From a virus: 24,314 nt of DNA. The notes below the pieces were generated by a model. The model worked only from the letters and a program-made list of their open reading frames with translations. It was not told where the DNA came from and made no database searches. Below are positions 7,401-15,764 of this stretch, one piece after another. The DNA is taken from the IMG/VR virus record IMGVR_UViG_3300035698_016068, positions 1-24,314 of that record; one strand, given 5' to 3'. Within the stretch, counting starts at the first letter, position 1, and each line of letters begins with the position of its first letter. The position numbers and the translations under genes are program-made.

Positions 7401-10400
7401 CGGTGTCGGCAGGGATAGTCGAGGCCCACCCGTTGTTCAGCCCCGAGATAGCCCCCGAGCTGAAATCGTAGGTGGCGGTTGCGGAGGGGACCGGCGGGAA
7501 GGTGCCGGTGTCGTTGCGTTGATAAATCAGGACCGGGGCCGAATTCAGACCATTGGACCCGTTCGCCCCGTTCTGGGCGACAATCTGAGGCGGAGTCCAC
7601 TCGCCCGAGGCGATGGGGTCGGAAGGCCCCGAGGATGCTGCGGTGGCGAGAGTGGCCCAGAGGGGGTCCGCCCCGGCGGGTAAGGTGGAGGTCCAGCCGT
7701 TGTTGAGGCCCGAGACGTTGCCGTTGCTGAAGGTGTAGGTGACGGTGGCTGAGGGGAGCGCCGGAACAGACGGAGCCCGACGGTAGGCCGTCACCGTGGC
7801 GACGTTCTGCCCGGAGGCCCCGTCCTGCGCCAAAAGCGCCACCGTTGCCCATTCGGACGACAGCACTGTGTCCGTCGGCCCGGTAGAGGCTGCGGTGGCC
7901 GTAGTGATCCAGAGATAAGCTCCGCCGGATGTCGGGACCGTCTGGGCCCATCCGTCAAGAGTACCACCGAGAACACCCGAGGCGAAGTTGTAGGTGGTGT
8001 TTGAAGAAGGTTTCGCCGGAGCTGCCGCCGAAGTTGTGCGGCGGTACAGGAAGACCGTTGCCGCGTTCAATCCCGGGGTCCCGGGGTCTCCGGGGTCTCC
8101 GTTTTGGCTCAAGACCTGTGCGGAGGTCCACTCTCCCGGGGGGATCGTGTCCTCGGTTCCGGAACCGACGGCCGAAGCGGCAGTGACCCAAAGCGGAATG
8201 GTCCCGGCGGGGATAGTCTTGGTCCAGCTGTTCGTGAGTCCCGTTACACCACCCGTGGCGAACTCGTAGACAATGTTGCCCGAGGGGAGGGCCGGAGCAG
8301 AGACCGACCGACGGTACAAGAAGACCGTGGCCGCGTTCAATCCGTTCGAACCGTCGGAGGACGCGGGCTCCACAGACACGTTGTCCACGAACCAATCACC
8401 CGTAGTCTGGCCCAAGACAACGACTTCGAACCGAGCCGTGGCCGCCCCGGCCGGAGCGGCACCGGCAACAATCTTGGGCGTCCAGACAGAATCGCTGTTT
8501 AACCAGTCGACGCCGAGAGACGGGGGGAGGAACGTCCCACCTATGTCCCGCCAAGTAATTCGGGCTCGCAGGGTTCCGTTGGGGGTAGAGGCTCCGGCCT
8601 TCGCCACCGCTGAAATGCGGTACAAGGAGCCCCCCACCACGTTGAAGAACTTGTTGGAAGCTGAGGTGACGTTGACGGGCCCGCTTCCGTCATAGCTCAC
8701 CTTGAGACTTTGCGCCCCGCCGTAGGCTTCCGAGGACACGATGCTACCGCCCAAGCCCGCTCCCAACGTCCAGGGGGTGGAGATAGCGGCAGCTTCGAAC
8801 CCCGGGTCATTCAGGTACACCCCCTCACCGTCCAACCCGTCCAGGGTGATGATCTGGGCGGTCTGCCATTCGCCGGAGGCGATAGTATCATTGGCAGTGG
8901 TGCTGTAGGCGATAGCCCGCGTGGCCCAGAGGTAGCGGCCCCCGCTGACGGCCGGAATCGTCTGTGTCCAACTGTTCAGCGATCCGCCACCGAGAACACC
9001 CGAGGCGAAGTTGTAGGTGAGTGTCACCGCTGGGTTCGCCGGGGGCGTCAAGGAGTCCGTGCGGCGGTAGAGGAAGACGTTGGCTGTGTTGCCGCCGTTC
9101 GTCCCTCCTGAAGCCACGTAGGCCAAGACAAAGTTCTGTGGCGTTGATTCGTTCCCGGAAGTGTCCCGGTGCACGGCCCAGATCGTGTAGGTGGCGTCCG
9201 ACGGAGGGACCCAGGTCCACTCCGAGGAAGGGCCCACCCATATGAAAGCCCCCGCCGCCCAGCTCGCTCCCACCCTCAGCTCGGTCTCCAGGTAGTCCGC
9301 CTCATTGTTGGGCGTCCAGTAGACTCGCATGCCCCCCACGACGGACTCTGCCGACAAGCCCGAGACGTTCGAAGGAGGTGCGGACTTCCCGACCACGAAG
9401 TGGGACAAAACGGAGACCGGCCCTTGCCGCCCCAAGCTGTTCACCGCGTAAACTTCCAGGACGATGTAGGACCCCTCGGGGGCGCCTAGGATCAAGGCCC
9501 CCGTGTCGTTGCTCGGGGCGTCCACCACCTGCCAAGAGTTCTCCGAGCTTCGGCGCCACTTCACCCGAATTCTCCCGGTGCCGTCGCTCAAGTAAGCCCC
9601 CGTCATAGCGTCCCAGGTGACGCGAACCCGGGGAACAATCGTGCCGTCCTTCAGTTTCAGAAGTTGGTCAGTGCCAGATTCAATAGCCGTCACGTTCACC
9701 GTCTCTACCACGTTCGGGTCGGGCAGGTCGGAGTTGACGCCTTCGTCCGCCGTGGTCGAGTCCACCTCATCGTAGACCTCGGGGATGTCTTCTTGGAGAG
9801 TGAGAAGGACGGGGGCAGTAATCCCGAACTGCCAGTCAGTGATCCGGTAGGACTTGGTGGTGAATCCGTACTCCGCGTTGTTCACTAGAACCCGATCCCC
9901 CACCACCAGCTCCCAGGCTGTCATCTTCGCCGGGAAGCGGATGATTTGTCCTTGCCGGTTTCGTTCGGTGAAGATGCGGGAGAGGTTCGCGGCCCGAGCC
10001 CTGTTGTCAGTGTACGGATAGCTCAGGTCCTCCCAAAGCTCCTCCCCGTCCGCAGCCACGAAGGTGGCGTTGGAATAGGGTTCAACGTCGGTGGGGCTGA
10101 ACTTCCCACGCTCTATGTGCGTGGCTCGGACGCCGTTGAAGAGATTGGAGAGACTCGCTCCGGCTTGGACGATCTCAATTTGTCCGTCCAAGTCGCTTTC
10201 GTTCAGGGTGGCAACTGGGGCGGTCCAGACTCCCGCGCTGAGGAGCCACTGCGAACTCTGAAAGGCAAAGCCCCCCATACAGCGAGCCATGTCCGCCATC
10301 GTCGTCTCTCGGCTGTCATCGGTCGTGACGGGGCCGTTGAAAGTGTAGCGCTTCTGGTCTGTGGTGGTTACGGCGCCCACCGTAAGGTCGATCAACTCAT

Positions 10401-11499
10401 CGCAAGCATTCGCGGCAGCGACCACATAGTTGTCGTTGACGTCTTCCGCTCCGAGGTTGAACCCCCAAGGATTCGTGAGGTAGTCCCGAGCGATGAGCGC
10501 CGGGTTGTCGGTCCAGCGCGTCTGGGAGTCCCGGGGGTCGAAAATCTTGCGGCCGGAGATGTCGGCGTTGATATTCGGGGGACCACCTTGGAATTGGGAC
10601 TCTTCCAGGTCGAGGGTGATCACGATACCGGCGCGGCCTCGCAACCGATGATTTTCAGTCCACTTCCCGGGAACCTCCCCGTTCAGGTACGCATCCACTG
10701 TTTGCCCGGCGGTGCCGAGAAACTTGCTGATGCGGACGAGGGGGGTGGTAGTCTCCACCCTGTAGTCCACCGTCACCGGATAGCCCGGGTCACCTCCATC
10801 CACGGTGAGAGTCTTGTTGCCGTTGGAGCGAGTGATGGTGACGTTCTCTTGCCCCCCGTCACCGGATAAAGTGACCACTGCGCTCAGGATTTCCTCAGCT
10901 GCCTCGGCTACCGTCACCGAAGCGCCGGAGAAATAGACGGTGCGGGAGGCGTTGACGGACTTCTTCCAGCGCCCAAAGTCTTCCGGGTAGCCGTCGAAAG
11001 CGAGTGTGCCCACCGCTTCGTTTTCCACATAGACCTCGTGGATGGCTTCGACTTCGTGGGCTGCGAAGACAACAACCAAGTGCTTCAGCCCGTCCGCCTT
11101 CGTGTAGGAAGTCCCGTTGGGCCGAAGGCCCTGCTTGTCGGTGGTGAAGATCGCCACCACGTGGCCGCCGGTGATGCAGCGGCCGTAAACGTATTGACGA
11201 GGGGGAAGCGCTCGCAACACCGTGACGGTTCGTCCCTGGAGCTTGTCGTTGTAAGCGTTCCGGGCCCGTCGGTCTGCGGCCTTCGCCTTCCTCCGAGCAT
11301 CGACCGAGCCCAGGACGGAGACCCCGAGGATGAGCGCGAAGGCTTGGAGGGCGGTGATGGTCTTCGCGGCAGATGCGAAGGAGATGAGGAACGTGGTGAT
11401 GGTGACCACATCGGCCTGGGCCCCGAAAGCTCCCACAGCCAAAGAGGCGAGGAAGGCCCCCCGGGCAGCGCGACTCAGGTTCACTTTCAGTTTGCTCAC
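4435..11499 (-). CDS. Giant tail tip / receptor-binding protein (J-like N-terminus, repeat array, lectin-like C-terminus)
   Basis: 2354 residues. Residues about 1-75 contain two hydrophobic segments. About 130-580 resemble the central tail tip attachment proteins (lambda J, Phage-tail_3 type), including NLFNGVRATH and the WELVVGDRVLVNNAEYGF strand set. About 590-800 hold two fibronectin-III-like domains (VRVTWDAMTG; MRVYWTPNNEADYLET). Nine ~85-95 residue repeats run from 804 to about 1942, each starting N-x-A-x-V-x-x-Y-R/Q-R and ending x-x-GEW-x-x-x-x-x-x-x-x-G. A carbohydrate-binding-like beta domain (about 895-1050, DPGFEAAAISTPW) and another globular domain (about 1410-1570) are inserted between repeats. 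Collagen-like Gly-x-y linkers join them. A SPRY/concanavalin-like domain (about 1945-2105), an Ig-like domain and a final beta domain close the protein. The GTG start overlaps the upstream stop (GTGA). It should form the tail tip and contact the host surface. Confidence 0.9.
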   Translation of the reverse strand: MSKLKVNLSRAARGAFLASLAVGAFGAQADVVTITTFLISFASAAKTITALQAFALILGVSVLGSVDARRKAKAADRRARNAYNDKLQGRTVTVLRALPPRQYVYGRCITGGHVVAIFTTDKQGLRPNGTSYTKADGLKHLVVVFAAHEVEAIHEVYVENEAVGTLAFDGYPEDFGRWKKSVNASRTVYFSGASVTVAEAAEEILSAVVTLSGDGGQENVTITRSNGNKTLTVDGGDPGYPVTVDYRVETTTPLVRISKFLGTAGQTVDAYLNGEVPGKWTENHRLRGRAGIVITLDLEESQFQGGPPNINADISGRKIFDPRDSQTRWTDNPALIARDYLTNPWGFNLGAEDVNDNYVVAAANACDELIDLTVGAVTTTDQKRYTFNGPVTTDDSRETTMADMARCMGGFAFQSSQWLLSAGVWTAPVATLNESDLDGQIEIVQAGASLSNLFNGVRATHIERGKFSPTDVEPYSNATFVAADGEELWEDLSYPYTDNRARAANLSRIFTERNRQGQIIRFPAKMTAWELVVGDRVLVNNAEYGFTTKSYRITDWQFGITAPVLLTLQEDIPEVYDEVDSTTADEGVNSDLPDPNVVETVNVTAIESGTDQLLKLKDGTIVPRVRVTWDAMTGAYLSDGTGRIRVKWRRSSENSWQVVDAPSNDTGALILGAPEGSYIVLEVYAVNSLGRQGPVSVLSHFVVGKSAPPSNVSGLSAESVVGGMRVYWTPNNEADYLETELRVGASWAAGAFIWVGPSSEWTWVPPSDATYTIWAVHRDTSGNESTPQNFVLAYVASGGTNGGNTANVFLYRRTDSLTPPANPAVTLTYNFASGVLGGGSLNSWTQTIPAVSGGRYLWATRAIAYSTTANDTIASGEWQTAQIITLDGLDGEGVYLNDPGFEAAAISTPWTLGAGLGGSIVSSEAYGGAQSLKVSYDGSGPVNVTSASNKFFNVVGGSLYRISAVAKAGASTPNGTLRARITWRDIGGTFLPPSLGVDWLNSDSVWTPKIVAGAAPAGAATARFEVVVLGQTTGDWFVDNVSVEPASSDGSNGLNAATVFLYRRSVSAPALPSGNIVYEFATGGVTGLTNSWTKTIPAGTIPLWVTAASAVGSGTEDTIPPGEWTSAQVLSQNGDPGDPGTPGLNAATVFLYRRTTSAAAPAKPSSNTTYNFASGVLGGTLDGWAQTVPTSGGAYLWITTATAASTGPTDTVLSSEWATVALLAQDGASGQNVATVTAYRRAPSVPALPSATVTYTFSNGNVSGLNNGWTSTLPAGADPLWATLATAASSGPSDPIASGEWTPPQIVAQNGANGSNGLNSAPVLIYQRNDTGTFPPVPSATATYDFSSGAISGLNNGWASTIPADTAGRFLFVTSATAASASASDPILTGEWATVRILTKNGLDGGAGAPGTDALGSIPPDWNPGLIGGNGNFLFYLDQTSPGVSNAGELYLSANRFNHPDGVQRTSGMTGNLNTPYGEGATGRFFLAYSNTAVSARFPPLSLPVLNLFTCRPKSGGGWEAFNNSNTAVDFTPLSTDCLIAVVEAATTSSGLTALQSFVSGSAGIDGLPGDAGQPGQNSAVVFLFQRKTTTPSVPTTNVTYNFATNVPSGMNNGWLAAVPAGTDPLWVTAATAASVSPTDSIASGEWSSPSILARDGAPGEAGDPGLEGPPGLNNATVFLFRRLTSTPPLPTSTVNYNFATKTPTGMNNGWVVAVPAGTDPVWVTAATASSTGPSDGIASGEWAAASLLAQSGAPGDPGDPGANGLNSASVFAYRRTTSATPPALPSATTTYNFASGVLSGLNNSWSRTIPGSGGDYLWVTIATAVSTEPSDSIAAGEWAAAALLTLDGVNGANGLNSASVFVYQRNDTGTPPAPPSATTNYTFASGGLSGLNNGWSQSVPASGGKYLYVTTATAVSTNPTDTIPAGEWASVRIQSQDGAEGKGTFTMILSDSNMTWSGGELSKVSGDAGWNGSGYSRESFVNSAFVTFVPSDTDKAYMIGLNSDPTTDNSFGSLDYAWYVRNTGEANVYENGSSVSGVVSRSPGDVFSIVSDAQFVRYYINGNLHHTSSSSPSGKKLFLDSSFTSVGGKAGAVGFGPSGSAGVGGVSAKLSNVSVNFPSFSDGVVQSYANGSSTLTVTIGGTDDSNNWSYSQVKSNASILTTSGGSPSGRTVTITSIPSSVDSGWIDITASRAGYTPQTERFTFGKNKSAAPSAGPVTQYLTFGAGNFYLYVTGTATVTASIEFRSDGSVWRVNTKTGGPNVNTKAGNWYAPEVTNIGSGYSLELGSFVVADGGGATFVPSTGVLSSTRSAKLTYTGTFAFNMEGQVNFSIIRNSDGAQVGGGVININLSREF
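5675..9090 (-). repeat. Nine in-frame tandem repeats within the tail tip gene
   Basis: Repeat units begin, on the minus strand, at 9090, 8337, 8067, 7806, 7545, 6768, 6480, 6201 and 5931. Regular units are about 260-290 bp; the units starting at 9090 (753 bp) and 7545 (777 bp) are longer because each carries an inserted globular domain. Each unit encodes (N)xAxVFxYRR, then P-S-x-T-x-Y-x-F, then LNNGW, PLW/YLWVT-x-AT-x-x-S, D-x-I-x-x-GEW, and a glycine-rich linker. The last two units (5675-6201) are nearly identical over long DNA stretches (for example the ~55 bases around 5820-5875 and 6080-6140), which indicates recent duplication. Confidence 0.9.
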
Positions 11500-11972
11500 A
11501 GCGTCAATCTCCAGGCCATCGTCCCGTCCAGGGTCGGGAGGTAGATGATAGTGCCGTCTGGGCCCAAATAGGCGGACTTCAGGCCCGCGCAGATGCCCAA
11601 CGCGCCGCGCTGCTCTCCCGTCAGTCGCAGGAGTATGTCTCCGGCACGAGCGAAGGCAGCGCCCTTGGGCGCGGAACCGAGCTGTTGGGAGATGAGCCCC
11701 GGAAGGTCTCCGGCGGCTCTACGGACCGCCCTGTACACCGTGCGGGCGTTGGCGGTCTCCGGGTTTTCGTAGCCCAGGGAGACTTCCCGGCCCGTAGCGT
11801 ACAGAACCCAGCTGGAGGCTAAGTGCCCGCAGTTGTGGGTTTTCCAATCAAAGGGACCAGCTTGATAGTCTCTCAGGAAGTTGTCGAGTTTTCGGGACAG
11901 GCTCAGATTTCTTGGAACTTCTTCGTGAGCCACAACGTCGGTTTCTCCAGCAGTTCGTTGATGTAGTCGCAT
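11496..11972 (-). CDS. DUF6950-type tail tip assembly protein (NlpC/P60-like position)
   Basis: 158 residues from the first ATG. The pattern DWKTHNCGHLASSWV (Cys48) followed by an alpha/beta body with RAGDILL, RGALGICAGLKSAYLGPDG and a C-terminal MAWRL matches the DUF6950 family. These small cysteine-containing proteins occupy the place of the NlpC/P60-type tail tip peptidase (lambda K-like) in many siphophages. Cys48 is the likely nucleophile if the protein is an enzyme. The start is uncertain: the ATG at 11972 overlaps the previous gene by 70 bases and has only a weak GGGGGA signal; a GTG at 11933 is an alternative. The stop overlaps the start of the giant tail gene by four bases, so the two are probably coupled. 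Confidence 0.83.
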   Translation of the reverse strand: MRLHQRTAGETDVVAHEEVPRNLSLSRKLDNFLRDYQAGPFDWKTHNCGHLASSWVLYATGREVSLGYENPETANARTVYRAVRRAAGDLPGLISQQLGSAPKGAAFARAGDILLRLTGEQRGALGICAGLKSAYLGPDGTIIYLPTLDGTMAWRLTL

Positions 11973-12538
11973 CCCAGGTCCCCCGGAAACTCCGATTTTT
12001 GTTGAGCGGAGGTCAGCCGGTAGCCGTCAAGCTGCCGGAGGCGAGGACCCCCCGCCCGAGAGCACTCCATCTCGATCCTACCTTGGGACGCCCCGGAGAC
12101 TCCTTCCCGAGCTGTGCCCCGGGGTCGAGGAATCTTCACCCGGTCCATGAACCCGCTCCAACGAAGAACCGGGGCCCCGACGGGCTGAAACTTCTCGTTG
12201 AAGGCTTGGAGGAAGAGCTTGATGCGGCGGTTGCGGTAGCGCTCCACCTGGCCGATGGCGAGGGCTTTCATAGCCGAGTCCACGATGGTGACGCTGACGC
12301 TGATCTGTTCGGTGGAAATGTTCTCGGACTCTGAGACGGCCCCCACTTCGAATAGCTTGCCCACCCCGAAGTAGGTCTTGCCCCCGATGGTCTTGTTCTC
12401 AGGCCAGGTGATCCAGTAGAGGGGGGCGGGGGTCGTCAGGTCCGCTTCCACAAAGGAAGCCTCCACCAACCAAGCCACTCCTCGGGCCTTGGAGGCGAGG
12501 AGGTTGCGGGTGGCGGTGTCTACTCCGGAGACCGGCAT
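11903..12538 (-). CDS. Minor tail protein, DUF2163-like, 211 aa
   Basis: The protein begins with a short helix and then a beta-rich domain (PLYWITWPENKTIGGKTYFGVGKLFEVGAVSES) typical of phage distal tail/minor tail proteins of the DUF2163-like group. It ends in LTSAQQKSEFPGDLGCDYINELLEKPTLW, a tail common to that group. The ATG abuts the TAA of the upstream gene (TAAATG). Position between the 202-aa tail protein and the DUF6950 protein corresponds to the lambda L/K region, so it likely sits at the tail tip below the tape measure. Family assignment is by resemblance and could be a neighbouring DUF. Confidence 0.78.
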   Translation of the reverse strand: MPVSGVDTATRNLLASKARGVAWLVEASFVEADLTTPAPLYWITWPENKTIGGKTYFGVGKLFEVGAVSESENISTEQISVSVTIVDSAMKALAIGQVERYRNRRIKLFLQAFNEKFQPVGAPVLRWSGFMDRVKIPRPRGTAREGVSGASQGRIEMECSRAGGPRLRQLDGYRLTSAQQKSEFPGDLGCDYINELLEKPTLWLTKKFQEI

Positions 12539-13147
12539 TTACCAACTCTCCATCAGTTCGAATCGGAAGTTGCCCGCTCCCCGGTAGCCCTTTGCGTAGG
12601 ACCAACCGGGCGGACCTCCCCTGCGTTTTGCGTAAAAGCGGGGGTGGTCCCAAACCACCGCCGTTCCCGCTGTGAAGGTGTATCGGGCAGGGGCTTCGAA
12701 GTTGATGGTGATCGAAGGTCCTGACGGGGCGGCGTCGTCCACCACGCTGATGAGCTGGGACGTACCCACCCCGCTCCCGATCTGGAGGAGGTCTCCGGCC
12801 TTCAGGGTCCCCGAAGCCGTCAACACAGCGGTGGTGTCCCCGGCGTTGACGGTGGACGCTAGCACCGGGCTTCCCCGCATCGTCCCCTCCGGGTAGGTCC
12901 GGACGGGATCGTACACCGAAAGGTGATTGACCGCGCCCCGGAGCTTCATCTGAATCGACTGCCACCGGCCCGCTTCCGATATGGACATGTTCTCCAGCGA
13001 AACAAGTTGACAGGCCCAACGAGGGGGGCCCCCGAGCCTCTCCGCTTCGTCGCCGTTGGAATCACTCTTCTCGGTGTAATTGAAGTCGATGAAATTGAAG
13101 TCCACCGCCTCATAGCCGAAGTCTGTGGGGAGTTCGATGATGGCCAT
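12539..13147 (-). CDS. Tail tip / distal tail protein, 202 aa
   Basis: The N-terminal half contains a compact beta domain (WACQLVSLENMSISEAGRWQ, then FxxxLRGAVN and the loop TMRGSPVL). The second half is a beta-barrel-like insert (AGDTTAVLTASGTLKAGDLLQIGSG ... LISVVDDA ... ITINFEAPARYTF). I recognise this two-part layout from siphophage proteins encoded directly after the tape measure, where distal tail (Dit/M-like) proteins are found. The ATG at 13147 lies five bases after the tape measure stop and has no clear ribosome binding site, so it is probably coupled. It would form part of the ring joining tail tube to tail tip. Exact family is not certain. Confidence 0.78.
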   Translation of the reverse strand: MAIIELPTDFGYEAVDFNFIDFNYTEKSDSNGDEAERLGGPPRWACQLVSLENMSISEAGRWQSIQMKLRGAVNHLSVYDPVRTYPEGTMRGSPVLASTVNAGDTTAVLTASGTLKAGDLLQIGSGVGTSQLISVVDDAAPSGPSITINFEAPARYTFTAGTAVVWDHPRFYAKRRGGPPGWSYAKGYRGAGNFRFELMESW

Positions 13148-13152
13148 ATTGG

Positions 13153-15756
13153 TTACCCGATCACGCCCGAGGTCTCAAGCTGCTTCAACATATCCTCTTG
13201 TCCGGCTTTTGTGATTTCCACCATATCCTGGCGGAGCGCAGCTCTATCGCTCCGGGAGTCGATCTGAAACACTCGGTTGTCGTTCACCGTGATCGACGGG
13301 GGGGACGACTTGCCCCCGGCCGCAGGATTGTATTCTGCGGGAACTACCGCCTCACCTTTGTGGAGGCTGGCCGGGAAGTTGTCATATGGGACAAAGTTTG
13401 TGCCGGTAGCCATCGGAACAGCCCCGAAGTCCCCCGGCAGAGCCGGTATGTTTTGGAGGGCCGGTCCGCCTCCGAACAAACCGGCGGCAGACTGAAGAAT
13501 GCCCGCCAGGAAGTTGTTGCCAGCGCTGACGATGGGCTGAATCAGGGGCGTCAGAACCGTCTTCGCAAACTGGGACTTCAGCTCCCGGAGGAAGACATCA
13601 GCGAAGCTCTGGCCTTTGCGGAAGCCTTCCAGGAGACCGTTGGAGATGGACTCCGCCAATTGCTTGTCGGCTTGATCCGCGAGCTGGCGCACCTTGTCCG
13701 AGGCGTCCTGAGCGGCAAGGTCGGAGAGCTTGAACCCCTTTTGCCCGAGAAGCTCCTGACGCTGGCGCAGCAGATTGATTTGTCGCTCCAGGGCCATCGA
13801 AACGGCTCCCACCCCTTCCGAGTTGAGCTTGTTCAACAACTCCTCTTCCTTCGCTGAGATCAGCGAAGAGAGACGGATGCGCTCAATGGCCGTGCGCGCT
13901 TCTTCGTTCGCTCCCAGGAGCTCAATCTCCTCTCGGAGAGACTGGTTGGAATCTGCGATGGCGTTGGCTTCCTTCGAATACGTTTCCAGGGCTCGTTCGG
14001 CTATCTGGGCGGTGCCTTGTCGCGCCAGAGTAATCTCCCGCTCCACTTCCGGGGCCCGCATCTTGGCGTCCACGAGCGCAGCCCAGGTTTGAAGTTCAGC
14101 CTTCTTGGCCGCGTCCAACCGTCCGAAATTGCCCAGAGAGATTTCCGCGTTGACTCGCTCCAGCTCGGTGTTCAAACCCAAAAGAGTCGCACGCTCCCGA
14201 AGGGACTCCAGCTGATCTTTGAAGGGGTCGGCTTTGGAGGAGTCCTTGGAGGAGAAGGACTCCCGGATGCGCCGCTCCAGCTCGGGGGTGAAGGCGGCTC
14301 CGAGTTCCTCCTTGGCGTTCTTCAGCTCGGCTGCGAGCTTCTCAGCGTCAGTGGCGTACTTCTCCAGGTACTTGGCAGCTGCGGAGTCTTGCCCCACTCT
14401 GTTGAGAGCTTCCTGGGCGGCTTTCACATCCAGGATTTTCCCCGACAACTTCGAATACTCCATGAGCGTGACACGGAGAATCTCTTGCCGGGCGACCTCA
14501 GGGAGCTTCGCGGCTTCGCCCACTCCCCGGGTGAAGTCTTCGATCCTCTTCTGCAGCTGGGCGAGGCGCTGAACGTCTTCCCCCGAGTCCTTCGCCAAGG
14601 AGGGGAAAGAGCCCGCCAGAGCGGCCCGCTCTCGGAGCTTCTTGATCTGCTTGTCGAGTCCAAGGATGATGTCCGAAGTAGAGCGCTCCACCGCCCCGGA
14701 GGCGGTCTCCGACTCTGCCTTGGACGCGGCCCCGTAGGCGAACCACGCCGTGACACCTACCCCCAGCAGGGTGGTGATAAGTCCGATGGGCCCACCCAGG
14801 AGGCCCAGGGCAACTGCTGCGCCGCGAGCGGCCAGCGGGGTTGCCCCGGCGGCGACAGCAGCGGCGTTGAGCGCGACTCCGGCGGTGGCGGCTGCTGTCG
14901 CAACGTTGATCAGGAGGCCCGCGAGCTTCGCTGCGGCAAACCCTAAAACCGCAGCCGTGAGCAATTCCAGATTGTCTGCGACGAACTTGATGGAGTTGGC
15001 GATGGCGCTGGCCACGCCCGAGGTCTTCGCTCCTTCGCCCACGAACTTGGTCAGAGCGTTGTTCAGGATCGTGAAGGACTGGCCGATGGTCGGAGCGAGC
15101 TGGGCAAACTCCTGATTCAGCTTCTCGCGTTGGGTCTCCAAAGCCTTCACGATGCGCTCGGTGGTGAGCTCGCCCTGCTCCCCGAGCTTCTTCAGGGCCC
15201 CCACCGGCTTTCCGAGTCCGTCCGCCAGCGCTTGCGCCAGGCGCGGAGCCTGCTCCAGAATCGAGTTCAGCTCTTCCCCTCGCAGCGCTCCGGCGGAGAG
15301 GCCCTGTGCGAACTGAATCAATGCGGCCTGGGAGGCGGCAGCGGAGGAACCGCTCACGATCAAAGCCTTGTTGACGGTTTCCGTTACCTCCAGGAGTTTC
15401 GACTCTCCCAGGGCCAGCTCTTCCGTAGCCTTCGACAACTTAGCATACAGCTCCCCGGTAGCCGCGAAAGACGAACGGGTGCGCTGCGCCAGCTGGAAGA
15501 GGTTTTCTTGAACCCGGTTCAGCTGTGCGGTCGAGTCCGTCACGAGACGCAACCGACTTCCGATGTTCGTCAGAGTGTCGGTGTATTCCACCAACTTCGT
15601 CACCGCGAAGGCGGAGGCTAGTGCCGCAATGGCCCGTCCCGCATAGTCAACTTCCTTGCCGGTCCGTCGGGCGGAGGTTCCGATGCCGTCCAAGTTTCGT
15701 TGGACAACACGACTCCCCCGCTCTTGAATGACTATGTCGATGCGTTCGGTGGCCAT
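13153..15756 (-). CDS. Tail tape measure protein
   Basis: 867 residues. Residues about 1-220 form the conserved tape measure domain (RRTGKEVDYAGRAIAALASAFA, RTRSSFAATGELYAKLSKATEEL, GALRGEELNSILEQAPRLAQAL). Two long hydrophobic, alanine-rich stretches at about 255-345 are the usual membrane-active part. Long helical, coiled-coil regions follow to about 715. The C-terminal segment FADVFLRELKSQFAKTVLTPLIQ resembles the lambda H-type C-terminus. The protein sets tail length inside the tube and is probably delivered to the host membrane on DNA ejection. By the approximate 1.5 angstrom per residue rule, 867 residues would suggest a tail near 130 nm (inference). The ATG has a weak ribosome binding site and begins eight bases after the preceding stop. 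Confidence 0.93.
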   Translation of the reverse strand: MATERIDIVIQERGSRVVQRNLDGIGTSARRTGKEVDYAGRAIAALASAFAVTKLVEYTDTLTNIGSRLRLVTDSTAQLNRVQENLFQLAQRTRSSFAATGELYAKLSKATEELALGESKLLEVTETVNKALIVSGSSAAASQAALIQFAQGLSAGALRGEELNSILEQAPRLAQALADGLGKPVGALKKLGEQGELTTERIVKALETQREKLNQEFAQLAPTIGQSFTILNNALTKFVGEGAKTSGVASAIANSIKFVADNLELLTAAVLGFAAAKLAGLLINVATAAATAGVALNAAAVAAGATPLAARGAAVALGLLGGPIGLITTLLGVGVTAWFAYGAASKAESETASGAVERSTSDIILGLDKQIKKLRERAALAGSFPSLAKDSGEDVQRLAQLQKRIEDFTRGVGEAAKLPEVARQEILRVTLMEYSKLSGKILDVKAAQEALNRVGQDSAAAKYLEKYATDAEKLAAELKNAKEELGAAFTPELERRIRESFSSKDSSKADPFKDQLESLRERATLLGLNTELERVNAEISLGNFGRLDAAKKAELQTWAALVDAKMRAPEVEREITLARQGTAQIAERALETYSKEANAIADSNQSLREEIELLGANEEARTAIERIRLSSLISAKEEELLNKLNSEGVGAVSMALERQINLLRQRQELLGQKGFKLSDLAAQDASDKVRQLADQADKQLAESISNGLLEGFRKGQSFADVFLRELKSQFAKTVLTPLIQPIVSAGNNFLAGILQSAAGLFGGGPALQNIPALPGDFGAVPMATGTNFVPYDNFPASLHKGEAVVPAEYNPAAGGKSSPPSITVNDNRVFQIDSRSDRAALRQDMVEITKAGQEDMLKQLETSGVIG

Positions 15757-15764
15757 GACGCGTA

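Noticed and set aside
5675-9090. Regular repeats considered as a CRISPR array or diversity-generating retroelement target
   Set aside because: Units are ~260-290 bp, protein-coding in one frame and diverged throughout; no short identical repeats with spacers, no reverse transcriptase and no template repeat are visible in the window.
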